Source: Paenibacillus spongiae (GTDB taxonomy: Bacteria > Bacillota > Bacilli > Paenibacillales > Paenibacillaceae). From it: a stretch of DNA of 64,000 bases. Made by a program: the position numbers and the translations under genes. Positions 7,573 through 16,088 of the stretch are shown here, piece by piece (the first letter of the stretch is position 1; every line of letters starts with the position of its first letter). The DNA lies in assembly GCF_024734895.1 (NCBI RefSeq), contig NZ_CP091430.1, forward strand, positions 7,193,501 to 7,257,500, given 5' to 3'. The notes below the pieces were generated by a model. It was not told where the DNA came from. It saw only the letters and a program-made list of their open reading frames with translations, and searched no databases.

Positions 7573-9234
7573 TTACGCCTTCACGTCAAACGAGCTCTTA
7601 AGCGATACGATCCGGTTGAATACGATGCGGTCTTGGCCGGACAGCTTCGGATCGACATTGAAGTAACCGTGGCGGAAGAACTGGAATTTGTCATTCCCTT
7701 CGGCATCCTTCATATTCGGCTCGACGAAGCCTTCCAGCACCTCCATGGAATTCGGATTGATCCGCTCCAGGAACGGCTTGTCGTCGTCTTCATCCTCGGC
7801 ATCCAGCAGCAGCGGCTCGAACAGCCGGAATTCGGCCGGAATGGCTTGCGAAGCCTCGACCCAGTGGATCGTTCCTTTCACCTTGCGACCTGTAAATCCG
7901 GAACCGCTCTTCGTCTCCGGGTCATAGGTGCAGCGCAGCTCGACTACCCGACCCTCGGCATCCTTGATGACCTCTTGGCATGTAATAAAATAGGCATGCT
8001 TCAGCCGAACCTCGTTGCCCGGGAACAAGCGGAAATATTTGCTCGGCGGATTCTCCATGAAGTCGTCCTGCTCGATATAGATCTCCCTCGAGAACGGAAT
8101 TTGGCGAACGCCCATCGCTTCGTTCTCGGCATTGTTCTCCGCGTCCAGCATCTCCACCTGCCCCTCCGGGTAGTTGGTGATGACGACCTTCAGCGGCTTG
8201 ATGACGGCCATCGTGCGCAGCGCCTTCAGCTTCAAGTCCTCGCGGATAAAGTGCTCCAGCATCCGCTCGTCCACAACGCTGTATGCACGGGATACGCCGA
8301 TTTCGCGGCAGAAGGCCCGGATCGCTTCAGGCGTGAAGCCTTTGCGGCGCAGGCCGCTGACGGTCGGCATGCGCGGGTCGTCCCAAGCGTCGACGACGCC
8401 TTCGTCGACGAGCATTTTCAGATAGCGCTTGCTCATGATCGTGTTCGTCAGATTCAGGCGCGCAAACTCGTATTGATGCGGCTCCGCGTCCATCTCGCAC
8501 TCGGCAACGACCCAGTCGTACAGCGGACGATGATCCTCGAACTCCAGCGTACAGATGGAGTGCGAGATGCCTTCGATCGCATCGCCCAGCGGATGCGCAT
8601 AATCGTACATCGGATAGATGCACCATGCGTCCCCGGTGCGGTGATGATGCGTATGCGAGATGCGGTACAGGACCGGATCGCGCAGCGTGATATTGGGCGA
8701 GCCCATGTCGATCTTGGCGCGGAGCACCTTCTCCCCGTCCTTGAATTCGCCTGCGCGCATGCGGGCGAACAAGTCGAGATTCTCCTCCACGCTGCGGTTG
8801 CGGTGCGGGCTGTCTTGGCCCGGCTCGGTCAGCGTTCCCCGCGTCTCGCGCATCTGCTCGGCGGACAGGTCGCACACATATGCCTTGCCTTTCTTGATCA
8901 GCAGCACGGCACGGTTGTACATTTCCTCGAAATAGTCTGATGCGAACCGCAGATCATCCCATTCGAAGCCCAGCCAGCGCACGTCCTCTTGAATGGCATC
9001 CACGTACTCTGTATCTTCTTTCAATGGATTCGTATCATCGAATCGCAGGTTCGTTTTGCCTTTATATTCATCGGCAAGCTCAAAGTTCAGGCAGATCGAC
9101 TTGGCATGGCCGATATGCAGGTAACCGTTCGGCTCCGGCGGAAAACGGGTTACGATCTCGCTAACTTTGCCGGCTTTCAAATCGGCTTCGACGATCGTTT
9201 TGATAAAGTTTGAGGATGATGTCTTATTCTCCAC
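7573..9234 (-). CDS. glnS: Glutaminyl-tRNA synthetase
   Basis: A class I aminoacyl-tRNA synthetase of 553 residues, close to the E. coli enzyme's length. The HIGH motif is in [12 protein letters not shown] near residue 40, and the KMSKS-like motif is MSKRYL near residue 265. The C-terminal anticodon-binding barrels are present, and no YqeY domain is fused. I chose the GTG at 9234 because the preceding in-frame residues (to 9453) are low-complexity and match the repeat-like DNA upstream. Many Bacillota make Gln-tRNA by GatCAB amidation and lack this enzyme, so its presence suggests ancestral transfer; that is an inference. Confidence 0.93.
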   Translation of the reverse strand: MENKTSSSNFIKTIVEADLKAGKVSEIVTRFPPEPNGYLHIGHAKSICLNFELADEYKGKTNLRFDDTNPLKEDTEYVDAIQEDVRWLGFEWDDLRFASDYFEEMYNRAVLLIKKGKAYVCDLSAEQMRETRGTLTEPGQDSPHRNRSVEENLDLFARMRAGEFKDGEKVLRAKIDMGSPNITLRDPVLYRISHTHHHRTGDAWCIYPMYDYAHPLGDAIEGISHSICTLEFEDHRPLYDWVVAECEMDAEPHQYEFARLNLTNTIMSKRYLKMLVDEGVVDAWDDPRMPTVSGLRRKGFTPEAIRAFCREIGVSRAYSVVDERMLEHFIREDLKLKALRTMAVIKPLKVVITNYPEGQVEMLDAENNAENEAMGVRQIPFSREIYIEQDDFMENPPSKYFRLFPGNEVRLKHAYFITCQEVIKDAEGRVVELRCTYDPETKSGSGFTGRKVKGTIHWVEASQAIPAEFRLFEPLLLDAEDEDDDKPFLERINPNSMEVLEGFVEPNMKDAEGNDKFQFFRHGYFNVDPKLSGQDRIVFNRIVSLKSSFDVKA

Positions 9235-9320
9235 AGCGACCAACCTTTCAACGAATTTGTCTATCCTATTATAATACACAATTTTCAGAGTGATTATAAG
9301 ATCAATGTCTGGCGAGGGGA

Positions 9321-9396
9321 ACCGCATCGGCCTTCCCGGAGCTTCCGAAATTGGCGGGAGGGACCGCATCGGCTTTCCCGGAACTTCCGAAATTGG
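9321..9396. repeat. Two-copy imperfect tandem repeat upstream of glnS
   Basis: Two 34-bp units (9321-9354 and 9363-9396) differ at only two positions, with a period of 42 bp. Each contains ACCGCATCGG and CTTCCGAAATTGG. They lie in the 0.6-kb gap between glnS and the MarR gene. Confidence 0.7.
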
Positions 9397-9660
9397 TTTT
9401 TTGCGAAGGATCCCTGCAAGAAGCTTGATCCGCGGATTCAGCGTGGATCGCATGTCACTAGGGTATCAGCGGCTCCTTTACGGCAGGGCGCCGTCACCGA
9501 TGCAAGAAGCCCGATCATTGGGCCATAGCTGCGCCTGCCGAATGCTTGACTGAGACTCCATTGCCCAGGCGCATCCGCATAAGATCGCCAAACCTTTCGG
9601 CAGCCCTTACTTCGCTAGGGCTCTGTTGGTTTGGTAGATCGCCTGTCGGAGGCTCGGTCA

Positions 9661-9753
9661 GCGGCTGCGTATCGCTAGCCCTAAGGCCGAAAAACGGCGT
9701 TACAGCCGTGCGATGTGGGGGCGGCTGCGTATCGCTAGCCGTAAGACCGAAAT
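9661..9753. repeat. Second two-copy repeat, 60-bp period
   Basis: GCGGCTGCGTATCGCTAGCC is followed by STAAGRCCGAAA and occurs at 9661-9693 and 9721-9753. Degenerate relatives of the CGCTAG core are seen at about 9612-9619. No coding potential is convincing in this gap. Confidence 0.65.
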
Positions 9754-9773
9754 TGTTATAGCTGTTTTCTGCC

Positions 9774-9802
9774 TTGACACGGCAAAATGATCTCTCTATA
9801 GT
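9774..9802 (+). promoter_or_regulatory. Sigma-A promoter of the MarR-ABC exporter operon
   Basis: TTGACA (9774-9779), 17 bp, TATAGT (9797-9802). The expected start of transcription falls inside the palindrome that follows. Confidence 0.8.
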
Positions 9803-9819
9803 TAGGTTAGCTAAGTAAA
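9803..9819. promoter_or_regulatory. Putative MarR operator over the transcription start
   Basis: A perfect 8-bp palindromic core TTAGCTAA is extended by matching outer TT/AA pairs and sits immediately after the -10. Its position suits repression by the MarR protein encoded next. Confidence 0.5.
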
Positions 9820-9860
9820 TATTTTACAGCCTTGCCAACTGACTTGGAGGGTATTTCACG

Positions 9861-10379
9861 ATGTCTACCGACCACACCGCCTCCCACGCGCTCTTACACG
9901 CATTACGGCAGCTGAAGCATATCCCTTGGGGCGGACGTCAAGGAATTGACGGCTGCACACGCAGTGAAACGATCATGCTGCTCAGCATTCGCAAGGGCAT
10001 GAGATCCAACCCATCAGGTCTGAAACTGTCCGATCTCAGCACCTTCCTTCGCGTAACCTTGCCGACCGTCTCGCAGATGGTGAATGTGCTCACCGCAAGA
10101 GGGCTTCTGGAACGCTCGGCCGATCCGAAGGATCGCAGGATCGTCCGGATCAAGCTGAGCACCGAGGGCGAGGAGATAACAAGCGAGATCGATTCTTCGA
10201 TGCACCGCCGCCTTGAAGAGCTGATGGAGCATCTGGGCGCGCAGCGCACCCGAGAGCTAATCGAAACGCTCGAAGACATCTACAATTTCTACAACGAAGG
10301 CAATCCCATCGCGGCGTCTCCTTGCGAGGCCGACTCCGATGCCAATTCTTCCGAAACGAAGGTGAACAAGAAGAGATGA
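9861..10379 (+). CDS. MarR-family transcriptional regulator
   Basis: A 172-residue winged-helix regulator. The DNA-binding region includes LSDLSTFLRVTLPTVSQMVN and the wing RSADPKDRRIVRIKLS (about residues 55-100), the typical MarR D-x-R-D/R pattern. The ATG follows TTGGAGGG. Its last codons overlap the start of the first ABC gene (ATGA), so regulator and exporter are one operon. By analogy with other MarR-ABC operons it would repress the exporter until a toxic ligand binds. Confidence 0.87.
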   Translation: MSTDHTASHALLHALRQLKHIPWGGRQGIDGCTRSETIMLLSIRKGMRSNPSGLKLSDLSTFLRVTLPTVSQMVNVLTARGLLERSADPKDRRIVRIKLSTEGEEITSEIDSSMHRRLEELMEHLGAQRTRELIETLEDIYNFYNEGNPIAASPCEADSDANSSETKVNKKR

Positions 10380-12106
10380 TTAAGCTCCTGCGTTTTTTAA
10401 AGCCTTACCGGACGCCCGTCGTTTTTGTGCTGCTGCTCGTCTTCCTTCAATCTCTCTCGGACCTCTACCTCCCTACGCTAATGGCCGATATCATCGATAA
10501 GGGAGTCACCCCCGGCGATCAATCTTACATCTGGAAAATAGGCGGCTTTATGTTGTTTATCGCAGCCGTTGGCGGCTTCTGTTCCATCGGCGCCAGTTAT
10601 TTGTCCGCCAAGGCCGCGGGCGGCTTCGGCAAAGATTTGCGCAGCCGCGTATTCAGCCATGTCGAGCGCTTCTCCTTGAACGAATTCGACAAGATCGGCA
10701 CAGCTTCGCTCATTACCCGGACGACCAATGACATTACACAGGTCCAGATGGTGCTGACGATGATGATGCGCGTCATGGTAATGGCTCCGCTAATGTGCTT
10801 CGGCGGCATTATTATGGCGCTCTCCAAGGACGTTAAGCTGTCGTTCATCATTATTGGCATTATTCCTATCCTTGCGGTAATCATTCTCGCGATTGTCAGC
10901 CGCAGCGTCCCGCTGTTCAAAGCGATGCAGGTCAAGATCGATAAACTGAACCTCGTGCTGCGGGAAAATTTGACCGGGATTCGCGTCATCCGCTCCTTCA
11001 ATCGCACGGCCCATGAGCAGAAGCGGTTCAACGCCGCCAACCGGGATTTGACGGATACGGCGGTTGCCGTTAACCGGCTGATGGCCATCCTGATGCCGAT
11101 CATGATGCTGGTCATCAACATCGCCAGCATCGCCATCGTCTGGTTCGGCGGGCTCCGTATCGATAGCGGCGATTTGATGGTCGGCGAGCTGATCGCGTTC
11201 ATTCAATATGCTTGGCAAATCATGTTCTCCTTGATCTTCGCCTCCATGATGTTCGTCATGGTTCCCCGCGCTTCCGCATCGGCTATCCGCATCAACGAGG
11301 TGCTGAATATGATGCCGAATATTGAAGATCCGGCGGAAGCCTCCTCCTCCACGCAGCCCGCTTCAAGCACGGTGGAATTCGATAATGTCACCTTCTACTA
11401 TCCAGGGGCCGAAATTCCGGCGCTCTCGAATATTTCGTTCACGGCAGGCCCTGGCGAGGTAACGGCGATCATTGGCGGTACCGGCTCCGGCAAGTCGACG
11501 ATGATCAACCTCATCCCCCGGTTCTATGACGTCAGCGAAGGGCGCATCCGCATAGGCGGGTCTGATGTGCGCGGCCTCACACAAGAGAAGCTCCGTGAGC
11601 GAATCGGGCTTGTCCCGCAGAAAGCGCTGCTCTTCACCGGCACCATCGCCGATAATATTCGCTTCGGCAAGGAGGATGCGACGGAAGAGGAAATTCGCCA
11701 TGCAGCCGAGATTGCCCAAGCGACCGATTTCGTGACGGCGATGCCGGATCAATTCGAGTCCGCCATCTCGCAGGGAGGGACGAACGTATCCGGCGGCCAG
11801 AAGCAGCGGCTCTCGATCGCCCGCGCGCTTGTCCGCAAGCCGGATATTTACTTGTTCGACGACAGCTTCTCGGCGCTAGATTTCAAGACCGATGCGAAGC
11901 TTCGCGAAGCGCTCCGCTCCGAGACGGATGATGCCACCGTGATCATCGTCGCCCAGCGGGTCAGCACGGTCATGGACGCCGACCGGATCATCGTCATCGA
12001 CGACGGGCAGATTGCCGCGATCGGCACACATCGCGATCTGATGCAAACCTGCGAGATCTATCGTGAAATCGTGAAGTCGCAGCTTTCAGAGGAGGAGATC
12101 GCATGA
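10376..12106 (+). CDS. Multidrug ABC exporter half, degenerate-site subunit
   Basis: A 576-residue half-transporter with six membrane helices (about residues 15-300) and one nucleotide-binding domain. Walker A is GGTGSGKST, the signature is VSGGQKQR, and Walker B ends LFDDSFSALD. The catalytic Glu after Walker B is Asp, as in the non-canonical site of heterodimeric exporters (BmrC, LmrC and TM287 class). Translation begins within the MarR stop (ATGA). The next gene, also overlapping by four bases, supplies the canonical half. Together they would export drugs or peptides. Confidence 0.9.
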   Translation: MIKLLRFLKPYRTPVVFVLLLVFLQSLSDLYLPTLMADIIDKGVTPGDQSYIWKIGGFMLFIAAVGGFCSIGASYLSAKAAGGFGKDLRSRVFSHVERFSLNEFDKIGTASLITRTTNDITQVQMVLTMMMRVMVMAPLMCFGGIIMALSKDVKLSFIIIGIIPILAVIILAIVSRSVPLFKAMQVKIDKLNLVLRENLTGIRVIRSFNRTAHEQKRFNAANRDLTDTAVAVNRLMAILMPIMMLVINIASIAIVWFGGLRIDSGDLMVGELIAFIQYAWQIMFSLIFASMMFVMVPRASASAIRINEVLNMMPNIEDPAEASSSTQPASSTVEFDNVTFYYPGAEIPALSNISFTAGPGEVTAIIGGTGSGKSTMINLIPRFYDVSEGRIRIGGSDVRGLTQEKLRERIGLVPQKALLFTGTIADNIRFGKEDATEEEIRHAAEIAQATDFVTAMPDQFESAISQGGTNVSGGQKQRLSIARALVRKPDIYLFDDSFSALDFKTDAKLREALRSETDDATVIIVAQRVSTVMDADRIIVIDDGQIAAIGTHRDLMQTCEIYREIVKSQLSEEEIA

Positions 12107-14028
12107 GTGAGCAGCAGAAGCAAGGACCTCAAGGACCGAGCGGCGGCGCCGGCGGACCGGAGCGCAAACCGGGCGGCCCCTCTCCGGGAGGCTTCGGCTT
12201 CGGGCCCGGACGGGGCGGTCCGGGCGGAATGGGAATGCCTGTCCAGAAGGCGAAGAACTTCAAGGCAACGCTAAAGCGGCTTATCGGCTATCTGATGCCG
12301 CATCGGGGCGCGCTTCTCATCGTATTCGTTACGGCCGTGCTCGGCACCGTCTTCTCCATCCTCGGGCCCAAGATTATGGGCAAAGCGACGACCGAGCTGT
12401 ACAGGAGCTTCGTCGAGCGAACTCCCATCGATTTCACATACATCTGGAACATCCTGATCATTCTCGCCGGTTTGTATGTGATCAGTTCGTTGTTCAGTTA
12501 TATTCAGCAGTACGTCATGGCGGGGGTCGCTCAGAAAACGGTCTACGACCTGCGCAAGGACGTGAACGAGAAGCTCGCCCGTCTGCCGCTTAAATTCTAT
12601 GACTCCCGCACGCACGGCGAGATTCTAAGCCGCGCAGTGAATGACGTCGATAATATAAGCAGCACCCTGCAGCAAAGCTTGACCCAGTTCATCACCGCCG
12701 TTATTACGCTGATCGGCGTCATCGTCATGATGCTGACCATCAGTCCGCTCTTGACGTTGATTACCGTCATAACGCTTCCGGTCAGCTTCCTGGCCATCGC
12801 CATGATCGCCAAGAAATCGCAAGCCTATTTCAAAGGCCAACAGGCGGCGCTAGGCGAGCTCAACGGCCATGTTGAAGAGATGTATACCGGCCACCCTGTG
12901 GTCAAGGCGTTCGGTCACGAAGATAAATCGATCCAGAAGTTCGACGTTGTGAATGAGCGGTTATACGAGTCGGGCTGGCGCGCCCAATTCGTCTCCGGCA
13001 TGATCATGCCGATCATGGGCTTTATCGGCAACATCGGGTACGTGCTGGTCGCCGTCGCAGGCGGTATTCTCGTCCTGCGCAAATCGATCGAGATCGGCGA
13101 TGTTCAGGCGTTTATCTCATACTCCCGCCAATTCACGATGCCGGTGACGCAAACGGCGCAAATCGCCAATATCATTCAATCGACCATCGCGTCGGCAGAG
13201 CGGGTATTCGAGCTGCTTGATGAGACGGAGGAGGTACCGGAAGCAGACAAAGACGCGAAGGTCATCGAACTGCCGAAGGGCCATGTCCGGTTCGAGCATG
13301 TCCATTTCGGCTATTCGGAGGAAGCCATGCTCATCGAGAACATGAACATTGATGTCAAAGCAGGTCAAACCATCGCCATTGTCGGACCGACCGGCGCGGG
13401 CAAGACAACGCTGATCAATCTGCTCATGCGCTTCTACGAGATCAACGACGGCCGCATTACGATCGACGGCGCCGATATTACCGAGATGAAGCGCGGCGAC
13501 CTCCGCAGCCTGTTCGGCATGGTTCTCCAGGACACATGGCTGTTTAACGGAACTATCCACGAGAATATCGCGTACGGCCGCGCCGGTGCCACGGACGAAG
13601 AAGTCTTGCAGGCGGCGAAAGCCGCGTACGCGGACCACTTTATCCGCACATTGCCGGACGGCTATAACACGGTCCTCAACGAGGAAGCGTCCAACATCTC
13701 GCAAGGCCAGAAGCAGCTGCTGACCATCGCCAGAGCCATTCTGGCCGACCCGTCGATCCTCATCCTCGACGAAGCGACGAGCAGCGTCGATACGCGGACC
13801 GAGGTTCATATCCAGCAGGCGATGAACGAGCTGATGATGGGAAGAACGAGCTTCGTCATCGCGCACAGGCTGTCCACGATCCGGGATGCCGATCTCATCC
13901 TCGTGATGAACCACGGAACCGTGATCGAGCAAGGCTCGCATGAGCAGCTGCTCGCCCAAGGCGGCTTCTACGCCGATTTATACGAGAGCCAGTTCAGCGG
14001 TAGAAAGTCATCCCGGCATGTAATCTAA
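12103..14028 (+). CDS. Multidrug ABC exporter half, canonical-site subunit
   Basis: A 641-residue half-transporter. It has a Gly/Pro-rich, probably disordered cytoplasmic N-terminus (residues 1-45), six membrane helices (about 65-350) and a nucleotide-binding domain. That domain has Walker A GPTGAGKTT, signature ISQGQKQLL and Walker B LILDEATSSVD with the catalytic Glu. The signature Gln in place of the usual second Gly (S-Q-G-Q) is common for this subunit type. It is coupled by ATGA to the preceding half. The long Gly/Pro leader is unusual compared with BmrD-like proteins; its role is unknown. Confidence 0.9.
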   Translation: MSEQQKQGPQGPSGGAGGPERKPGGPSPGGFGFGPGRGGPGGMGMPVQKAKNFKATLKRLIGYLMPHRGALLIVFVTAVLGTVFSILGPKIMGKATTELYRSFVERTPIDFTYIWNILIILAGLYVISSLFSYIQQYVMAGVAQKTVYDLRKDVNEKLARLPLKFYDSRTHGEILSRAVNDVDNISSTLQQSLTQFITAVITLIGVIVMMLTISPLLTLITVITLPVSFLAIAMIAKKSQAYFKGQQAALGELNGHVEEMYTGHPVVKAFGHEDKSIQKFDVVNERLYESGWRAQFVSGMIMPIMGFIGNIGYVLVAVAGGILVLRKSIEIGDVQAFISYSRQFTMPVTQTAQIANIIQSTIASAERVFELLDETEEVPEADKDAKVIELPKGHVRFEHVHFGYSEEAMLIENMNIDVKAGQTIAIVGPTGAGKTTLINLLMRFYEINDGRITIDGADITEMKRGDLRSLFGMVLQDTWLFNGTIHENIAYGRAGATDEEVLQAAKAAYADHFIRTLPDGYNTVLNEEASNISQGQKQLLTIARAILADPSILILDEATSSVDTRTEVHIQQAMNELMMGRTSFVIAHRLSTIRDADLILVMNHGTVIEQGSHEQLLAQGGFYADLYESQFSGRKSSRHVI

Positions 14029-14037
14029 CTGCATGTC

Positions 14038-14094
14038 GCATACCAATATCCGGTTAGCGGCAGAGGCTCTCATCAGCTCTGCCGTTCGGTATGC
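14038..14094. repeat. Nested stem-loop after the ABC exporter
   Basis: GCATACC (14038-14044) pairs with GGTATGC (14088-14094) around an inner CGGCAGAG/CTCTGCCG stem. It lies just after the exporter stop codon. There is no T-run, so it may be a weak terminator or an mRNA-stabilising end. Confidence 0.5.
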
Positions 14095-14305
14095 CGATGC
14101 CGCCGGGATCGATCACCGTGCACGAGCCTTATGAGCGGACTAACGCTATAAGTATCGGCAGATGCCGTCCATGGCCGCGAACGGAGTTTCTTCCCTTAGT
14201 AGTAGAGATTTATGCTTTCTTATATTAAAAACTCCCTTTTCGTTAACGCTCCAACATTTGGGCGATACTAATACCGGGAATATGCAGCGGGGGAGTGTGA
14301 TCGTC

Positions 14306-14398
14306 TTGTTACAACGCGTAAATTGGGGACTGCTGGGCGCAATCGCCTTTTCGGTTTCCTTCTGGATGCTGGTCATCTTATTGGTGTCCAAGCTCTGA
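14306..14398 (+). CDS. Small single-pass membrane protein (about 30 residues)
   Basis: From a TTG with GGGGGAG ten bases upstream, 30 residues are read: a short N-terminus (LLQRVNWG) and one strongly hydrophobic helix ending VILLVSKL. The hydrophobic run with aromatic residues at its edges and a terminal Lys fits a small integral membrane protein. A GTG three codons earlier is an alternative start. It stands between the exporter operon and the converging SNF transporter and could be an independent short gene. I do not recognise a family. Confidence 0.4.
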   Translation: MLQRVNWGLLGAIAFSVSFWMLVILLVSKL

Positions 14399-14456
14399 TC
14401 GAATAAGGCCGGATGAAGAGAACACGATGGATGCCGTCTTAACGGCGAGAAGAACA

Positions 14457-14501
14457 CAAGCCCGTGCAAGCAGCCCCGATCGGCCGCCCCGCACGGGCTT
14501 G
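14457..14501 (-). terminator. Terminator after the SNF-family transporter
   Basis: An 11-bp stem (CAAGCCCGTGC with GCACGGGCTTG) is followed on the minus strand by TGTTCTTCTC. On the plus strand GCTTTCGTTT follows, so it may serve both converging genes. Confidence 0.7.
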
Positions 14502-14508
14502 CTTTCGT

Positions 14509-15858
14509 TTAGAATCGTATTAACCCCGTCGAATAGAGAAAGACAAGAACGACGAGAATCGGCGCTATATAGCGAAGCATGAACAGCCAGACCTTGAACC
14601 ATCCTGCCGTGAGGCCGGCTTCCTCGGAGGCATTCTTCCAGAAGTAGCCGGCGAAGATCGTCACGATCAAGCCCCCGAGCGGCAGCATAATATTCGAGGT
14701 CACGAAGTCCACCCAATCGAATATCGATCTACCGCCGAAGCTCAGCCCCTTCACCGTTCCCCCGACCGACAAGGCGGAGGGCAGGCCCACGATAAAACAG
14801 ACGATGCCCGTGATCCATACCGTCTTCGTCCGCCCCCATTTTACCCGCTCCAGCAAAAAGGAGACCGACACCTCCAGCAGCGATACAGCTGAAGTTAGTG
14901 CAGCAATCGCCAGCAGGATGAAGAACAGCCCGCCAAACCACGCGCCCAGCGGCATCGCCGAGAAGGCGACCGGCAGCACGACGAATGCGAGTCCGGGACC
15001 TTGCGCCGGCTCCAGCTGGAAAGCGAATGTCGTGGGGAATATGATCATCCCCGCCAGAAAGGCATACAGCAAATCGCCGATTCCCACGGCCATTGCAGCT
15101 CCGCTAAGCGATTGCCGCTTGTTCACGTACGCGCCATATGTAATCATGATCCCCATCCCGAGCGAAAGCGAGAAGAAAGCATGTCCGAGCGCGGCAAGCA
15201 CCGCCTCCGGCGTCAACTTGCCGAAATCGGGATTCAGAAAGAAGCCGACCCCTTCCGCGGCGCCCTCCAGCGTTAGCGACCGCACGACCAGCGCGACCAG
15301 CAGGATGACAAGGCCGGGGATCAGAATTTTGTTGAACCGCTCGATCCCCGCCGAGATCCCCGCCGTGAGAACCAAGACTGTCAGGAGAAGAACAATCCCC
15401 TGCCAGAATATCGGCCAATAGCTGCCGATGAAGGTATCGAACCTGGCGCCGAAGTCCGTCGACGTGAACAGGTTCCCCGTGAAGGACAGCATCGCATAAT
15501 GAAGCGTCCACCCGGCAACGACCGCGTAATAGGAGAAGATCAGAAACGACGCCAGAACGGATATGAAGCCAAGTCCTCCCCATGTCTTGTTGCCGCTCAG
15601 ACGGGTGAACGAGGCTGCCGCGCTGCCGCGCCCGCCCCTGCCGATCGCCATCTCCGCCAGCATGATAGGCAGGCCGATAATAATCAAGCAAATGATGAAG
15701 ACCATGAAAAATGCCGCTCCGCCGTATTTTCCCGTGATATACGGAAACTTCCACATGTTCCCAAGGCCTACCGAGCTCCCGATCGCAGCGAGAATAAATC
15801 CCGCACGCGAGAACTGCTCGCCAGCATTATTAGTGCCGTTGTCAGCTTGCTTGCCCAT
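14509..15858 (-). CDS. Sodium-dependent transporter, SNF (neurotransmitter:sodium symporter) family
   Basis: A 449-residue membrane protein of the LeuT-fold NSS family with about 11 membrane helices. TM1 carries the hallmark GSSVGLGNMWKFPY, which builds the substrate and sodium sites. It would import an amino acid or related compound with sodium. The ATG at 15858 has a GGGGG-rich ribosome site; a longer reading upstream is not needed. Bacterial members often transport tryptophan, leucine or tyrosine; the substrate here is unassigned. Confidence 0.9.
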   Translation of the reverse strand: MGKQADNGTNNAGEQFSRAGFILAAIGSSVGLGNMWKFPYITGKYGGAAFFMVFIICLIIIGLPIMLAEMAIGRGGRGSAAASFTRLSGNKTWGGLGFISVLASFLIFSYYAVVAGWTLHYAMLSFTGNLFTSTDFGARFDTFIGSYWPIFWQGIVLLLTVLVLTAGISAGIERFNKILIPGLVILLVALVVRSLTLEGAAEGVGFFLNPDFGKLTPEAVLAALGHAFFSLSLGMGIMITYGAYVNKRQSLSGAAMAVGIGDLLYAFLAGMIIFPTTFAFQLEPAQGPGLAFVVLPVAFSAMPLGAWFGGLFFILLAIAALTSAVSLLEVSVSFLLERVKWGRTKTVWITGIVCFIVGLPSALSVGGTVKGLSFGGRSIFDWVDFVTSNIMLPLGGLIVTIFAGYFWKNASEEAGLTAGWFKVWLFMLRYIAPILVVLVFLYSTGLIRF

Positions 15859-15892
15859 TGTTATCCCCCTCTCCAACTCTTGATGTCTTCGT

Positions 15893-15921
15893 GTAGTATT
15901 ACCCATGGAAAGGAGTGTCAA
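15893..15921 (-). promoter_or_regulatory. Promoter of the SNF transporter gene
   Basis: On the minus strand, TTGACA (15916-15921), 17 bp, TACTAC (15893-15898), 35 bases before the start codon. The -10 is only moderate. Confidence 0.55.
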
Positions 15922-16025
15922 TGCGGCTCATGATAAGTTCGTTATTATTTTTGCTGCAAGCATGCGTGTAAGGAGTAGAGAATGATCCTTCAGGAACACC
16001 TCCAACATCATGGATCGGCCGCCGG

Positions 16026-16076
16026 GAAAAAAGAAGAAGAGAGCTTCCCCCCGCTCCAAGCGGCGATGCTCCCTTC
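16026..16076 (-). terminator. Terminator after the acetyltransferase gene
   Basis: On the minus strand GAAGGGAGC pairs with GCTCTCTTC around an inner CCGCT/AGCGG hairpin and is followed by a TTCTTTTTT tract. It lies 12 bases after the stop codon. Confidence 0.75.
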
Positions 16077-16088
16077 CTGATCTCTTGC

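Noticed and set aside
7552-8940. Long open frame (about 460 codons) on the plus strand
   Set aside because: It lies wholly opposite glnS, has the biased composition of an antisense frame and no ribosome site.
9290-9553. 87-codon plus-strand frame upstream of the MarR gene
   Set aside because: It is built from the tandem repeat DNA and lacks a ribosome site.
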